A DNA stretch of 64,000 nucleotides from Dendrobium chrysotoxum. Lineage: Eukaryota > Streptophyta > Magnoliopsida > Asparagales > Orchidaceae. Shown here in pieces: positions 1 to 11,031 of this stretch. Location of the stretch: positions 25,994,228 to 26,058,227 of the forward strand of contig CM034304.1 of the NCBI GenBank assembly GCA_019925795.1, given 5' to 3'. Made by a program: the position numbers and the translations under genes. Numbering within the stretch: position 1 is the first letter of the stretch; each line of letters starts with the position of its first letter. Below the pieces are notes generated by a model. The model made no database searches. It saw only the letters and a program-made list of their open reading frames with translations, and was not told the origin of the DNA.

Positions 1-63
1 ATGTAAAAACAAATCTAAACAAGCATACGGTAATACCAGCGTGTTGACATCTTTGGAGACTTA

Positions 64-156
64 GGCTTCATTTGGGACGGCCTTCATATTGCTTCTTAAA
101 GCAGCTTTCTAAAAGCTACTTTAAGAAGCAGTAAGAAAGATGTCCCAAACGAAGCC
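64..156. mobile_element. Tourist-like MITE, family T1 (93 bp)
   Basis: The element starts GGCTTCATTTGGGAC and ends GTCCCAAACGAAGCC, so its ends are inverted repeats. TTA is duplicated on both sides (61-63 and 157-159). A TTA/TAA target duplication with such termini is the mark of PIF/Harbinger (Tourist) MITEs. The arms pair along almost the whole length (stretches like AGCAGCTTTCT). It is the shortest and one of the cleanest members of a family that recurs throughout the window. Confidence 0.8.
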
Positions 157-159
157 TTA

Positions 160-1440
160 ATAAGATGAGTCGACTACTATAGCAGAAATGGCATTTTCTC
201 TTTTTTCTTCCGCGGGGGGGGGGGGGGGGGGGGAGGGTTACGTCAATTAAGATAAACTCACACACATATCACATATTCAAGATTGAAACCCAAAACCTAT
301 TGGTTGGTAGTCAAAACTCCCAACCAACAAACCAAGATGAGCTGCGAGTATTTTCTTAATTTTACAGACAAGTTCAGTGAGTGTAAGAACTGTAGAATAG
401 CTTGCAAATGATAATGATGGAGAGATAAATTGGTACTATAAACCAAAATGTTGTCAAAAAATACTATGGTGAATTTGCTGAGTCAATCAAATGCTTGATT
501 CATCAAAGATTGAAAAAATGAATTTGTATTAGCCAAGATGAACAACATAATCAAAATTTTGAGATGTTCATTGTTAGTACTGAAAGACTGTTTGTGGATG
601 TCTTTATGGTACATCCAAACTTGGTATCTGTAAAAGCTTGCAAGGAATCAAATGGCAGATGTCTTTATGGTACATCCAAACTTGGTATCTGTAAAAACTT
701 GGTATCTGTATGAACGAAGGTCAAATTTTGAGAGCACTGTGGCTCCCTTCAATTCATCAAAGAGTTCATTAATTATAGGAATAAGGAATTTATACATGAT
801 TGTGATAGCATTTTAAGGCTCTAGATTCACTGCAAAACCACAAAGTACCATCACTTCGTTTGATAAGAAGAGTCTGACCAGAAAATGAGCTTTGGTTATG
901 CCAAATTATGCCACTCTTTGACATCTCGATAATCAATTTTGTTCATGGCATCTGTTTTAGAATTATTTTCAAGTCAAATTCGTTGATTAACCCCTTGTTG
1001 TGGAGTTAGTTCTGAAGGATGTGTAAATACACTCCTACAATGCAGCAAGAGAGCCACAGTTGAAGCAAGTAGCTTGGAATGTAATTGATGAAGGAAGGCT
1101 TCCAGTGGTGGAGTCTCTGATCCATGGCATCATGAGCAGTTGGAATGGCTTGAAGTGTTAAAAAACAAGGTAAATCTGTAGACACTAATGCCTGGAGCTG
1201 GTGAGAGTTCAATTTTCAAAGAATTGCATGGTTTGGTATCTGTCTGTAATTAACACTAATCCTAGTGACTGTAGCTACTGCATTCCCAACAAATGGTCTG
1301 TGCCTTTAATAGCTAACACGAAAATGCCCAATATGAGTTGATATTGTTGAAGTGAGAGATGTATCTTGAGCATTTTGAGGTGAAGGTTAATTATACTCCA
1401 TTGCCCATAAAGATATTAAATGGTTTAATGGAGTGGAGAT
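160..1440. other. unassigned AT-rich DNA with poly-G and a 61-bp tandem duplication
   Basis: No convincing coding sequence is visible; short ORFs such as 1006-1212 minus show no recognisable domain. A run of 20 G lies at 214-233. A 61-bp direct duplication lies at about 597-718, with repeats beginning GATGTCTTTATGG. The stretch 990-1200 has a slightly exon-like composition, but I cannot assign it. Confidence 0.5.
214..233 (+). repeat. poly-G homopolymer (20 G)
   Basis: Twenty consecutive G at 214-233, then A and three more G. It lies in non-coding DNA just after T1 MITE 64-156. Such runs mutate quickly and are prone to assembly error. Confidence 0.9.
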
Positions 1441-1443
1441 TAA

Positions 1444-1551
1444 GGCTTTGTTTGGGATAATTTTATTACTTCTTGTAAAGCTATTTTCTATTACAAAACT
1501 TTCTTAAAAGCAACGAAAAAACAGAAGTTAAAAGCTATCTCAAACGAAGCC
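1444..1551. mobile_element. Tourist-like MITE, family T1
   Basis: Starts GGCTTTGTTTGGGAT after TAA and ends ATCTCAAACGAAGCC before AAA, so one target copy has mutated. The internal AAAGC and RTACAAAA blocks are those of the T1 family. Confidence 0.7.
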
Positions 1552-2134
1552 AAAGTCTCAATCGCCGAGCTAGAGAGTCCTGAATGAGATTATGGGTGCT
1601 ACCGCTATTTTATCTGGTAATAGGTTTGCTTGTAATATTTGCAAATATTTATTCAATGAAAATAAATAAGAAAAACTAGATGGGATTGTATTTTATAGTA
1701 CTTTGTTAATTTTGAAGCCTATTATGATAGGAATTATGTTAGAATATCATAACCTAACTATTTTTCCTACTTATATGATGATAATAGGTCAATAGATGGA
1801 GCTTTAAATAAAGCTATTGTTCAAATTATCCTACAAGAAATTAGGTAGCTTTGCTTAAGTAGATAATTAAATTGATATTGAAATTAGTTTGAAACAAATT
1901 GCTTGTGACCAACGCCAAGGAAACAATTAATTCTTGCCAAACATAGAGTAATAGTTCATAATTATGATAATAAATTATCAAAACAATGTAGATTAGTGAA
2001 ATAATAATGATAAAGTTTGCTAAAAATATAATGGAATTATCTTCCAAAGCATTAAGATGTAGCCTAATTAGTTTCACAGTGCAACTTTGATACTTTTTTG
2101 CAAGTACAATATAAAATTTTGAATAAACAACTAA
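1552..2134. other. unassigned AT-rich DNA
   Basis: No domain-bearing ORF, RNA gene or clear repeat boundary seen. The ORF at 1841-2077 minus is Leu/Ile-rich as expected from A+T-rich DNA and is not supported as a gene. Confidence 0.4.
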
Positions 2135-2291
2135 GGTTTGTTTGGTACAACTTTTTTATTGTTTTACTTTTTCAAACTGCAATCACAAATTCAGCTTGAC
2201 TATTATTTTCTCACTACTTTTAAAAAAAATTTGTACTTGGAAGCTACCTTTTAAAGCAACTTCAAAAAAATTTGCTTTCCCCACAGCAGAT
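2135..2291. mobile_element. Tourist-like MITE fragment, longer T1 subfamily
   Basis: Begins GGTTTGTTTGGTACAAC after TAA and continues with a block (CAAACTGCAATCACAAATT) that is also found, diverged, at 10890-10910 and inverted at 53420-53460. The right end seems replaced by the MITE that follows directly. Confidence 0.5.
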
Positions 2292-2294
2292 TTA

Positions 2295-2424
2295 GGATTT
2301 GTTTGGAACAACTTTCTAAGTACTTTCTAAAGCAACTTTTTAGCATAAAAATTTTTAATTTAAGAAAATTTTGTACCAAGAAAATGCTTTAGAAAACAAT
2401 AAAAAAACTATCCCAAATAAAGTC
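2295..2424. mobile_element. Tourist-like MITE, family T1
   Basis: Starts GGATTTGTTTGGAAC and ends ATCCCAAATAAAGTC, with TTA at 2292-2294 and 2425-2427. It is adjacent to, or nested in, the fragment at 2135-2291. Confidence 0.7.
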
Positions 2425-2427
2425 TTA

Positions 2428-2958
2428 TAACTATATTTACGAAAAGCCACGTTGTCCCAAACAAATCCGAAGTCTTGGAAAGTGCATCTTGTAAAAAAAA
2501 ACTATCAATTGTGCATTTGAAGAACAATATATCTTAAGCAAAATTGAGAAGTCCTGAGAGTGTATCTCAAACACAAGTACTAATTCATGAAGCAAAGCTC
2601 TTGATGATGTTATTATTAATGGAACTGATAGATTCTCGCATTAATTTGTTGTTCAATCATCTACTAGTTGAAGTTTAGACATTTTCAAAAGGCAATCTTG
2701 GAGCTCACTTCAACATATTGTTGATGATCTTTAATCGCCTGCACCACTATTCAAGAGAGGAGATATTTTGGGATTAGGAGAGTTAATGTTAGTTTTGTTA
2801 TGTTTTCGTTTAGGTATTATTATCATGTGTTATATTATGATGCATTTATACTATGTATTTTGTCATGATTCATTCAAGTTATGCATTTTTTTATTTTTCT
2901 ATAAAAAAATTAGGAATGTTTTTATTTGTTGTAACTCCTTGACTCTTAATACATATAA
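2428..2958. other. unassigned AT-rich DNA
   Basis: No recognisable gene or repeat boundary was found in this interval. Confidence 0.35.
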
Positions 2959-3088
2959 GATTTCATTTGGGATGGCTTTCTTAATGCTTTCTAAAACAGC
3001 TTTTTAGTACAAAAGTTTCTAGTTCAAAGATTTTTTGTATTAAAAAGTTGCTTTAGAAAGCAGTAGAAAAGGTCATCCCAAATGAAGC
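2959..3088. mobile_element. Tourist-like MITE, family T1
   Basis: Starts GATTTCATTTGGGATGGC and ends GTCATCCCAAATGAAGC, with the palindromic AGCTTTTTAGTACAAAA centre typical of T1. The flanking trinucleotides are TAA on the left and TTA on the right, so the target duplication is imperfect. Confidence 0.65.
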
Positions 3089-3377
3089 TTAGAGTTAGTA
3101 TTCCTTTCATGAAGTTAATAATTTTTTTTTTGTTCTTTTATACATAGTTGAACCCACTTTATTCCTCCCTCCTCTCTTCATCTATTAGGTGTTAGAAAAA
3201 TTTCTAGTTGTGTATAAGGGTCTCCCTATTGTATGCAAGGAATAAGAAGAAAAATTTTGGTTATGTTTAGATTATGAGTATGAGACATTTGTTTCATTTT
3301 TCCTATAATCTCCATCAATTTTTCCGAACAAGTTGATAACTTATTTAATGAAAATAATTATGCTAGCAGTAAAGTAA

Positions 3378-3495
3378 GGCTTCGTTTGGGATGACTTTCT
3401 TTCTACTTCTTAAAGCAGTTTTTTAATACAAAAATTTAATTTTTGTACTAAAAAACTATTTTAAGAAGCAATAAGAAATCCATCTAAATGAAGCC
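3378..3495. mobile_element. Tourist-like MITE, family T1 (118 bp, clean)
   Basis: Starts GGCTTCGTTTGGGATGAC, ends ATCTAAATGAAGCC, and is flanked by TAA at 3375-3377 and 3496-3498. The two halves are near-perfect inverted copies around the AAAATTT centre. Confidence 0.8.
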
Positions 3496-3714
3496 TAAGA
3501 CTCACCCAATCTTACAATAGTAACAAATACTATGTATTACAGAGTAAAAAGTCATCAGACTATATATATCCCCCTAAATAATGACAAAATATGAAGGGAA
3601 TCTACATCAAGATCTACACAGCTTAGTTAGAAGACTGATAAAGATGAATCAATGGTTGCTAATTCTTTAAGTTTTCATGAGATGAGATTTGTAATTCAAG
3701 ATTCATAACCTGTT

Positions 3715-5215
3715 ATATTCAGCCAGCTGTGCGATAGCAGATAGATATAAAGCCTCGTGAAATAATTGGTAGGATTGAGTAAAAGTTTAATATTAGGGTG
3801 TCCTACATGAAGGCTTGGGATGCCAGAAGTAAGGCTATTAAATCAATTTTGGTAGTTGGAAAGACTCATACCGAACTGTTAATCTTATGATGGAAGCAAT
3901 TGTCTCTTTCATTCCAGGAACGATGTATATATTATACTGCACAGACAGACATAGATTTGAAAGGCTATTTTGGGCGTTTGGTCCTTACATCTCTGGTTGG
4001 GCTTATTGCCAACCCATCCTTAGCCTTGATGGTACATTTTTACTTGGAAAATATCTTGGTACTTTGCTCATTGTTATTGGGATCGATGCGAATAATGGTT
4101 ATTTCCTCTGGCTTTTGTTGTAGTTGAGTCAGAGTCTACTGCATCTTGGACATGGGTCCTCCAATGCTTATCTAATCTACTCCCAATTGTAGCCTCTAGA
4201 GAAAATCTATGCACTATATCAGATAGGCATGCTTGTATTATTTGCGGGTGTATGGCTATATTCCTCATGGCAGCTCACCGTGCATGTTTAAGACATCTAT
4301 ACGAGAACTTCAAGAAGACAGCAAGGGGTATGGCGGTTTCGGATATTAAATTTCTATGCCAGAAGATGTATTTTGCTGGCAATATGGATGACTTACGGAT
4401 ATTTCATCATCATATGAGGGCTATTAAAAATGTAAAGTTTGAAGCCTATCAATGGCTAGTCGATTATGACTTTACACAGTGGACATTGACACATGATGGT
4501 GGTTTTCATTTGGAACAATGACCACAAATGCTTTTGAACCGTTTAATGGAGTCCTTAAGCATGCCAGAGGGTTGCCAATGTAGGCACTTATACTAGCTAT
4601 ATATTATAATGTTGTTGGGATATTCATGAGGCGACTACAGGCCATTGGATATGAACCAGTTGATTCAAACTGTGTCTTCATGGGAAAGGTTGAAGCTGGT
4701 TTGCAAAGATTTGAACAAGAAGCTGGAAGGCTTATAAAATCAATCAAAATCAATTTATATGAATTTCAATTCTTGGACATGACGAACATATCAAATAAGG
4801 TTGAGTTTAAGGAGCACGATGTTTGTATTTGCAGTTGTGGATGCCCTACAATCTACTACTTCCCATGCACACAATCATAAGTTCTTTATCAGCAATGCGA
4901 CAAAATCACTATGAATACGTCTCACACTACTACACTACTCACAACTACAGACAAACCTAATTGGGTGAATTCCATAACATACTTGATAAGGTTGATTAGC
5001 CACCGCACGACCCAAGTATGGGTTTAATCCCAATAAATGCCTCCAACTTACAGGAGACATTTGGGAAGACCTCGCACTAATCGCTTTAAAAATACAATGG
5101 ATGAGCATAGAATTAGTGGTACAAGGATGTGCAGCGTATGCAAATGACATGATCACTATAAAAGTACTTATCCCCTTAGCAGATATCAACTATTTCAACA
5201 TTTCACAAATTATTT
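3715..5215 (+). pseudogene. decayed Mutator-like (MULE) transposase
   Basis: Reading the three plus frames with frameshifts and stops gives the order of a plant MULE transposase. Near 3810 is a Y-M-K-A-W-D-A-R block. Near 3970-4060 is the catalytic-core block F-W-A-F-G-P, then S-L-D-G-T-F-L holding the first acidic residue, then G-K-Y-L-G-T-L. Near 4215 is I-S-D-R-H, the second acidic residue. The ORF 4252-4521 carries the downstream core (H-L-Y-E-N-F). From 4516 comes T-T-N-A-F-E-P-F-N. Near 5130 a zinc-knuckle relic C-S-V-C-K is visible, with its last Cys position changed to Tyr and an internal stop. These elements cut and paste DNA in the nucleus; this copy is dead. The family call is secure, the exact ends are not. 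Confidence 0.8.
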
Positions 5216-6104
5216 AAAAATATAAAGTTGATGACTAATGTTGGCTTAACGTTCACGAAATGCAGTCAACGTCAAGGTGGATGACACATCAAAGATTTTA
5301 TATGCACATTCAATCTAGTTTTTGTGGCACCTGAATTATATGGGAATTTATTGTTTGCAATGGAAATTTTAGAACTTGTAAACTTTAAGTCAAAGCCAAC
5401 TATTTTGTTGATTAAACTCAACCAAATTATAATGAACTATTATGTTATTATATTATTAATTTTTTATTATGTTATTGTTAAGAACTATGTTATTATTATT
5501 TCAGTTCATTCTCATAATGCATTAGCTGACCAATGAGAAGTCTCATGGCATCTCGACTAAGGCTTTTATTGATATTTGTAGTGCACGAATTCATGAATTT
5601 GTTGCAAGGACTGCTGATAGTCTGCTTGAGCAACAGACCAATGATAATGAGATTTTTAGATGTTGCACGCATATGTGGACAAAAAATAATGACTGTATAA
5701 TTTGGTATTTACATGTACATGCAATGAAAATAGAGGAAAATAGGATTGGAAATTTCTTAAATTCTAAGGTATGGAAGTATGTACGAGAAAAGTATTTTGA
5801 AAAGGATCTTCACCTTGTTGGTCCTCAATTCTTACAAATGCGTTTTCACGAGGTCCATCGTGAGAGGATAGGGGATACGTCGATTATTCCTTATGCACCA
5901 TCCTGTGACCTTAAACATCTCATTTTTTACCGACCATGGGATCCAGCTAAGAAAGCTTTTATTTTGGATTTATATAAGAAAAGAATGAAGAAGTTGTTGC
6001 TGAGAGGTAAATGCAGGAAGTTTTTAAACTTAACTAATTGGCAAGACTTGCAGTACGAGCAAAAAAATTGCATAAACTATATCATTACTTTTTTGTACAT
6101 TTAA
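5216..6104 (+). CDS. unassigned ORF relic between transposase and PMD gene
   Basis: An open frame of about 180 codons runs from about 5557 to 6103, with the longest ATG-initiated part at 5673-6104 (143 residues). It contains a W-x-Y-V-R-E-K-Y segment and a basic tail (K-K-R-M-K-K). I do not recognise the domain; a weak likeness to Myb/SANT-like domains of plant transposons was considered. It has the same orientation as the flanking MULE and PMD sequences and may belong to the same mobile element. The part 5216-5550 is AT-rich with no clear coding signal. Confidence 0.3.
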
Positions 6105-6186
6105 GCATATGTCTAATGTCCTTCCATAAATAAATTTATTAATTTGATGGCCAACTCAGTATATTATTTTTTAAATCTTTAAGATT

Positions 6187-8540
6187 ATGGCTGAAGACGA
6201 ACATCGCAATCGCAAGCATCATGAGAGGCAGGAAAGCGGTTCTGAATGAGGTTGTATATGGACCAACACCTCCATCTTTACACCCCAGCATTGCTTCACT
6301 CCGGGTTCGACATAGGGTAGCACATCCAGATCAGGTATTGTAGGCAAAAAATGTTAATATTTTCTTTTACATGGGTGTCGAAGGATTATTATTTGTTTCT
6401 ATCTAAACTTTCTGCAAGGAACTATTTTGGTACCCTACTCTAACATGCTCATGGTGCACGACTGGCCCATCATTTGTCCAAGGTTTAAGATGGTTGTTAG
6501 AATGGTAGGTTTGCATTGTGTTTCGTAGTTACTGTGCATTCAGCTAGACCATCATTTACTAACAGCATTGGTTGAGCGTTGGTGCCCACAAATAAATACA
6601 TTCCATTTGGTCGTCGGTGAGATGACAGTCACACTACAAGATGTTACAATGCTGATAGATTGTAAGTTAATGGTGGTGATGTGATTGGTCCATCACAAGT
6701 TGGAATGGGAGAATGATGAAGTACTTAGCTGGACTGTTGTGATGAGCTGTTAAGGGACCATCCAGAACCAAATGTGTTGTACCATGACCCAGCTAATACT
6801 GAAGTTTCTGCAACCTTTAGGATGGGTCAGGCTCATTCATAAATATGAATGTTGTTAAAATGGCTTCGTTGGACATTCTTTTGAGAAAGTTACACAGAAC
6901 TATATGATATGCTCTTTTGGCGTCACGTACGTGCCTATATCCTCTTCATCATTGGCTGCTTTCTACTACCTGATACTTAGGATCAGAGATACACCTCTAA
7001 TACCTCCCACTAGTAGAGGACATTGAAGTGTTCAGCACTTACTCGTTAGGGAGCGTAGTGCTGGCCCACTTATATAGGGAGTTATCAGAGGCTACAAAAT
7101 TAAATAGGGCGAAGATTGCTGGTTGCATCCATTTATTACAAATTTGGGTATGAGAGCATATACATGTGGGCATCCCAGGCTGCACGTTCCAATTGCAAAA
7201 ACACTAGAGGGGGCCAGCGTCGGGGTGAGTTCTAAAAATTTTAACCACCAAACCTTAACCATTTCAATTTATATTATTTTTTAATGTAGTGAACTTACAA
7301 AATATGATCTCCTTCAAACAAATGGAATGAGAAATGGCCTAGGGAAAGACTAGCAAGAAATGTGGACATGTATAGGGATGAACTTGATGGTCTACTCCTA
7401 AGTCAGGTATGACAAAAACAAATTATTTCAGATCTACTCATTTGTAGAAGGATATCCATAACAATTACTCCTGCAAGTCATATGGGAGTCGTACACAGAG
7501 GCTATCTGTACTCGTTTAGCACGCATATGCTTGGAGGGTATGCACATTTGGATGGCTCGGACACCATTGACCTGTTGGAAAAGAGTAGAATGACACCTTC
7601 CTGACAGGGTGATTTGCTAATTTGGATACTTTCCCATATGGATGTATTGCCAATGGAACTTACTTTTTCAAGGTGGATGGGTGAGGAAAAACAGATGTGG
7701 ATTGGTTGCTCTATCATCAGCGATATGTCACTATGTGGGAGGGTAGAAGGGAATTAATGGTGCATGGCCAAAGTGGAGTTGATGTAGGGGATTGTGCGTT
7801 ATGTCGGTACATGCGTTGGTATGCTTCATGACCAACATTATACTTGCTGAATGCATCTTAACAGGCACTTGATGCTTACTATGCAAGGGCTATAATAGAA
7901 CAACTTATGGTAAACACCAACCCCTACTCATTAATTAAAATTTATTTAATCATCACATATTATAGGATATTATTAATTCTATATTACAGCGAGAGCATAT
8001 CTTGGAGACTGAAGAGGTATTTCAACCTTTTTTTGGGCAAGAATCTAATTCTGACATGCAAAGAGCTATAAATAAATATGAAGAGCTCTACAATGCACTC
8101 AGAGCTGACTATTCATTACAAATACTCGATCTTATGAACAACCTGATTCTGTGGCCACCGGTTTAGAAAGTTCAGGTACATATGGCAGCCCCTCAGACTT
8201 CTATATGAGACCGTCTTCACTTGCGGAACCTAGGATCATCACAATAATTTAGCAGTCCTCCCATAGAAGATTTGGGTATCAGTAATGGGTAACCACTGAG
8301 ATTCATTGGGGTCCATCCGATGCAGGTAATTCATCACAGTAGTGTGCCGCAACGCCTACTTAGTTGTTCACTCTGGCATATATATCCCACCATCTACGCA
8401 TCTCAATGTCCACCTCAGTGATGGACACACTACCGATCATGTCGAAGAACATCATGAACTTCATCATAGGCCAATTCGTAGTCTGGATCACTACACCTTA
8501 GGCACAGATGTGTTGCCTTGTAGACATCAAAAGAAACGAT
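6187..8540 (+). pseudogene. plant mobile domain (PMD, MAIN-like) pseudogene
   Basis: A plant mobile domain can be read in order. Near 6187 is an ATG followed by a charged N-terminus. At 6541-6669 a clean block includes L-V-E-R-W-C-P and F-H-L-V-V-G-E-M-T-V-T-L-Q-D-V, the most conserved PMD signature. Near 6925 is V-R-A-Y-I-L-F-I-I-G; near 7130 is L-L-Q-I-W-like sequence; near 7540 is H-I-W; near 7590 is H-L-P-D-R-V; near 7700-7760 is D-W-L-L-Y-H-Q-R-Y. The last open stretch is 8342-8542. Several GT/AG-like gaps suggest former introns, and many stops show it is dead. PMD proteins (MAIN, MAIL1 relatives) help silence transposons, and the domain is itself carried by MULE and gypsy elements, which fits the transposase upstream. 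Confidence 0.78.
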
Positions 8541-8544
8541 AAGT

Positions 8545-9083
8545 TCATCTTTACTAGTTTTTTTGTCTGTAATGCTTAACACAGCTAAGAACTCCCATAT
8601 TTTCAGTGCTGTCTACATATTTTGATATTAATTTATTTAGGTTTATGACTAAAGTTTTTCAAACAAAATTTATGTTGACAAAATATGGTATAAAAATATA
8701 AATCAAAAGTGAAATTTATCCTAATTTACATGCTATTCAATTAAAATAAGTAGTAGTAAATATTTAAAAATCAAATTAATTTAGTTTTCTTGTGAAGTCA
8801 TTAATCTCTTTTTTCAAATTAAAATGAGAGGTTAATTATTTTTATATTGAATCAGCCAAGAAATTAAATTAAAAAAAAATTTCCAAAAAAAAAAGAAGCT
8901 AAAACTCACAGGCCCAACCCCCCTCAACTTGATCTCCTCCTAAACGGCCTGCTCTACCCGCTTCCGCCCAGCTGGCTAACTCACTCCAGCTTAGCAAGCC
9001 AGTCGTTAAATAAAAAAAAAAATTCCACCCGCAGACCCCTACACCTAATTAAATTAATCACCAAATCGCTTTTAAAAATTTGT
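8545..9083. other. unassigned AT-rich DNA with a short CT-rich patch
   Basis: Mostly AT-rich. A GC-richer patch at 8910-9000 (GGCCCAACCC, GCTTCCGCCC) is flanked by A-runs. No gene recognised. Confidence 0.35.
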
Positions 9084-9330
9084 CATAGATTCATTGATTT
9101 CGATTATGTTAAGAAAGTTAGAGGTAGACTTAAAAAGATTTGGCTAGAAAATATTAGAGGTGATATTTTTTCATTAAATTTAAATAAGAATTTAATTTTT
9201 TTATTTTTTAAAAATAAAATTTAACTCTTAACCGAACACAATGGAGAAAAAAAGATTCATGTAGAGCCAACCCCACGTAGTGGGATAAAGGCTTGATGTT
9301 ATTTGTTGTTGCTGTTTTATGTTTTTTTGT
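9084..9330 (+). mobile_element. LINE (RTE/L1-type) 3'-end fragment
   Basis: Translation from 9096 gives V-R-G-R-L-K-K-I-W-L-E-N-I-R-G-D, the extreme C-terminus of plant LINE reverse transcriptases. After a frameshift through an A/T run comes K-K-I-H-V and then A-x-P-T-P-R-S-G-I-K-A just before a stop, followed by a TTG-rich tail (TTGTTGTTGC) usual at these 3' ends. Severely 5'-truncated and dead. The same domain occurs inverted at 53841-54290. Confidence 0.7.
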
Positions 9331-9692
9331 TTTATTTTATTAAGGTTTTGCTATAAAATAAAAATATATTTAATATCTTAAAAATGCGTTATTTTTATTT
9401 TTATTTAATACTAAATAAAAACATATTTAATATTCTAAATAAGGTTGTTTTTGAGGCAGTGGTTGATGATAGAGGCGACGTCCTTGGAATTACTCGACTG
9501 GAGTGACAGCTAAAGGCAACTGGTGGTAGACGGCGATGGCGGCTATGACAAAGTGTATGTCAATATGGTTTTCATTTTGAAAATGATTACAACATATAAC
9601 AAATACCTAAATTATTTAAAGTATTTTTTAGAATAATTTGATTTATTACATGAAAAAAAACCAAAAGTAAAGTTGATCCCAATCAAGCCTAA
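9331..9692. other. unassigned AT-rich DNA
   Basis: Contains a short imperfect repeat of AAATATATTTAATAT-type sequence near 9355-9440 and nothing codable that I recognise. Confidence 0.35.
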
Positions 9693-9894
9693 GGCCATCT
9701 CCAACCGAAAAAAATCATTTTACACTCCAAAATCCAGTGCTACTCTAAGTTGCAGCAACACATTTCCAACTGAACTCCATTTCATAACATCAAAAAAAAA
9801 ATATACCGAGTATGTTCTTGCTCCAACAAAAAAAAATTTGATTGGAACTCGCGGCGACTACAAAAGTTCGTTTGGCATTCGGTTGGAGATGCCC
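9693..9894. mobile_element. Tourist-like MITE, family T2 (202 bp)
   Basis: Termini are GGCCATCTCCAACCG and CGGTTGGAGATGCCC, inverted copies of each other, flanked by TAA at 9690-9692 and 9895-9897. The 'GGGCATCTCCAACCG' end and 3-bp TAA duplication are typical of another PIF/Harbinger-derived MITE family. Small ORFs overlapping it on both strands are not genes. Confidence 0.8.
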
Positions 9895-10234
9895 TAAGGT
9901 ACTTGAGGGGAAGACACTTAATGAGCAAATTCAATAATTTGATGCTAGTTTTTATGCACAAACTCATATTCTTGAATTGGCTTTTACTTCTGCTGAACGG
10001 TAAGCCCATTGCCTCTTGACACTGATCTAAGAAGGTTATGACTCCTCCATCTTCTTTATCTTCTTCTTTCTATTTCATCCTCTCTGTTATGGTAGCCAAT
10101 AGCCTAATACCTATCCGATACTTTGTAAATTACAATATTATTTGATAACAAAATAATGGGTGTTTTTGTAGCTAAAATTCTCATCAACATACAAATAATA
10201 GCAAACCAGATCATTCTTTTTGTGATATGGAGTA

Positions 10235-10460
10235 TATTATGAGATTTCGTTGAGTATGATTTTCATGCTGAGAACGTGTTTGATGAATTGCCACATCTGA
10301 AAGTTGTGGTGTGGAACGTCATAGTGTCATGGTATATTTTTGCTCTATAATTTGGTGCATGTTAGATGTTTGATGAAATGCCTGTGAGAATCCCACTTCT
10401 TAGAATCTAATGCTTATAGGTTTATTAAGGAAGATAGCAAAGAAGAATATGCTTTTATAG
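10235..10460 (+). pseudogene. PPR-like gene fragment
   Basis: Translation gives A-E-N-V-F-D-E-L-P-H and V-V-V-W-N, then after a stop M-F-D-E-M-P-V. This is the spacing and wording of PLS-type pentatricopeptide repeats (V-F-D-E-M-P ... W-N). Only about two repeats remain, with stops. A matching fragment with the same two D-E-x-P blocks lies inverted at 54420-54640, so the piece has been spread by duplication. Confidence 0.5.
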
Positions 10461-10844
10461 CGTATAATGATTGTGGGCTTTGCCACTCATTGATATTTTA
10501 TCAAACTTTTAGAACATTTTTTGTTCGTATTCGGTAAAGGAGTGGGCAACGGTGAATGAAATCTATGCAAATATAAATAGAGAAATAAAAATAATAAACA
10601 TAAAACAAGTAGATCAGCTCACAAAAATGCACAAAAATTTTATGTAGATTATCAGTCAGTCCCCTTTCCAAATCACTCTGGCAATCTCACCACGAAGATT
10701 GACATATGATTAAGATTATGAAATGCTTTCCTTCCTAAGATTAAAATTAGAATCCATAACTTAATTAGATTGAGCGCAATCAAATAAATAAGTTCATTTA
10801 TAACCTGAAGTTGCAAGAACAAAAGGCAATCATTTTGAGACTTA
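10461..10844. other. unassigned AT-rich DNA
   Basis: No gene or repeat boundary recognised; the minus-strand ORF 10673-10942 runs into a MITE and has no domain. Confidence 0.35.
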
Positions 10845-11031
10845 GGATATGTTTGGGAAAACTTTCTTATTGCTTTGCTTTTCAGACCGCAATTATAATT
10901 GTGTTTGATTACTATTTTCTCGATACTTTCAAGAAGCTTCAATGCTATTCAACAGCTTTTAAAAAGATTATTTTTCTAACAATAGTTTTACAATCATCTT
11001 TATAAAAAGTTGTAGCCATCCAAAACAGATC
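10845..11031. mobile_element. Tourist-like MITE, longer T1 subfamily
   Basis: Starts GGATATGTTTGGGAAAAC after TTA and ends GTAGCCATCCAAAACAGATC. The internal CAGACCGCAATTATAATTG block matches 2170-2195 and the inverted copy near 53440. The right-hand TTTACAATCATCTTTATAAAAAGTTGTAG part recurs at 61785-61827. Confidence 0.6.

Noticed and set aside
5673..6104. Myb/SANT-like DNA-binding protein
   Set aside because: A faint likeness only; kept as an unassigned ORF relic.
9673..10009. two overlapping ORFs on opposite strands
   Set aside because: They are translations of the T2 MITE at 9693-9894.
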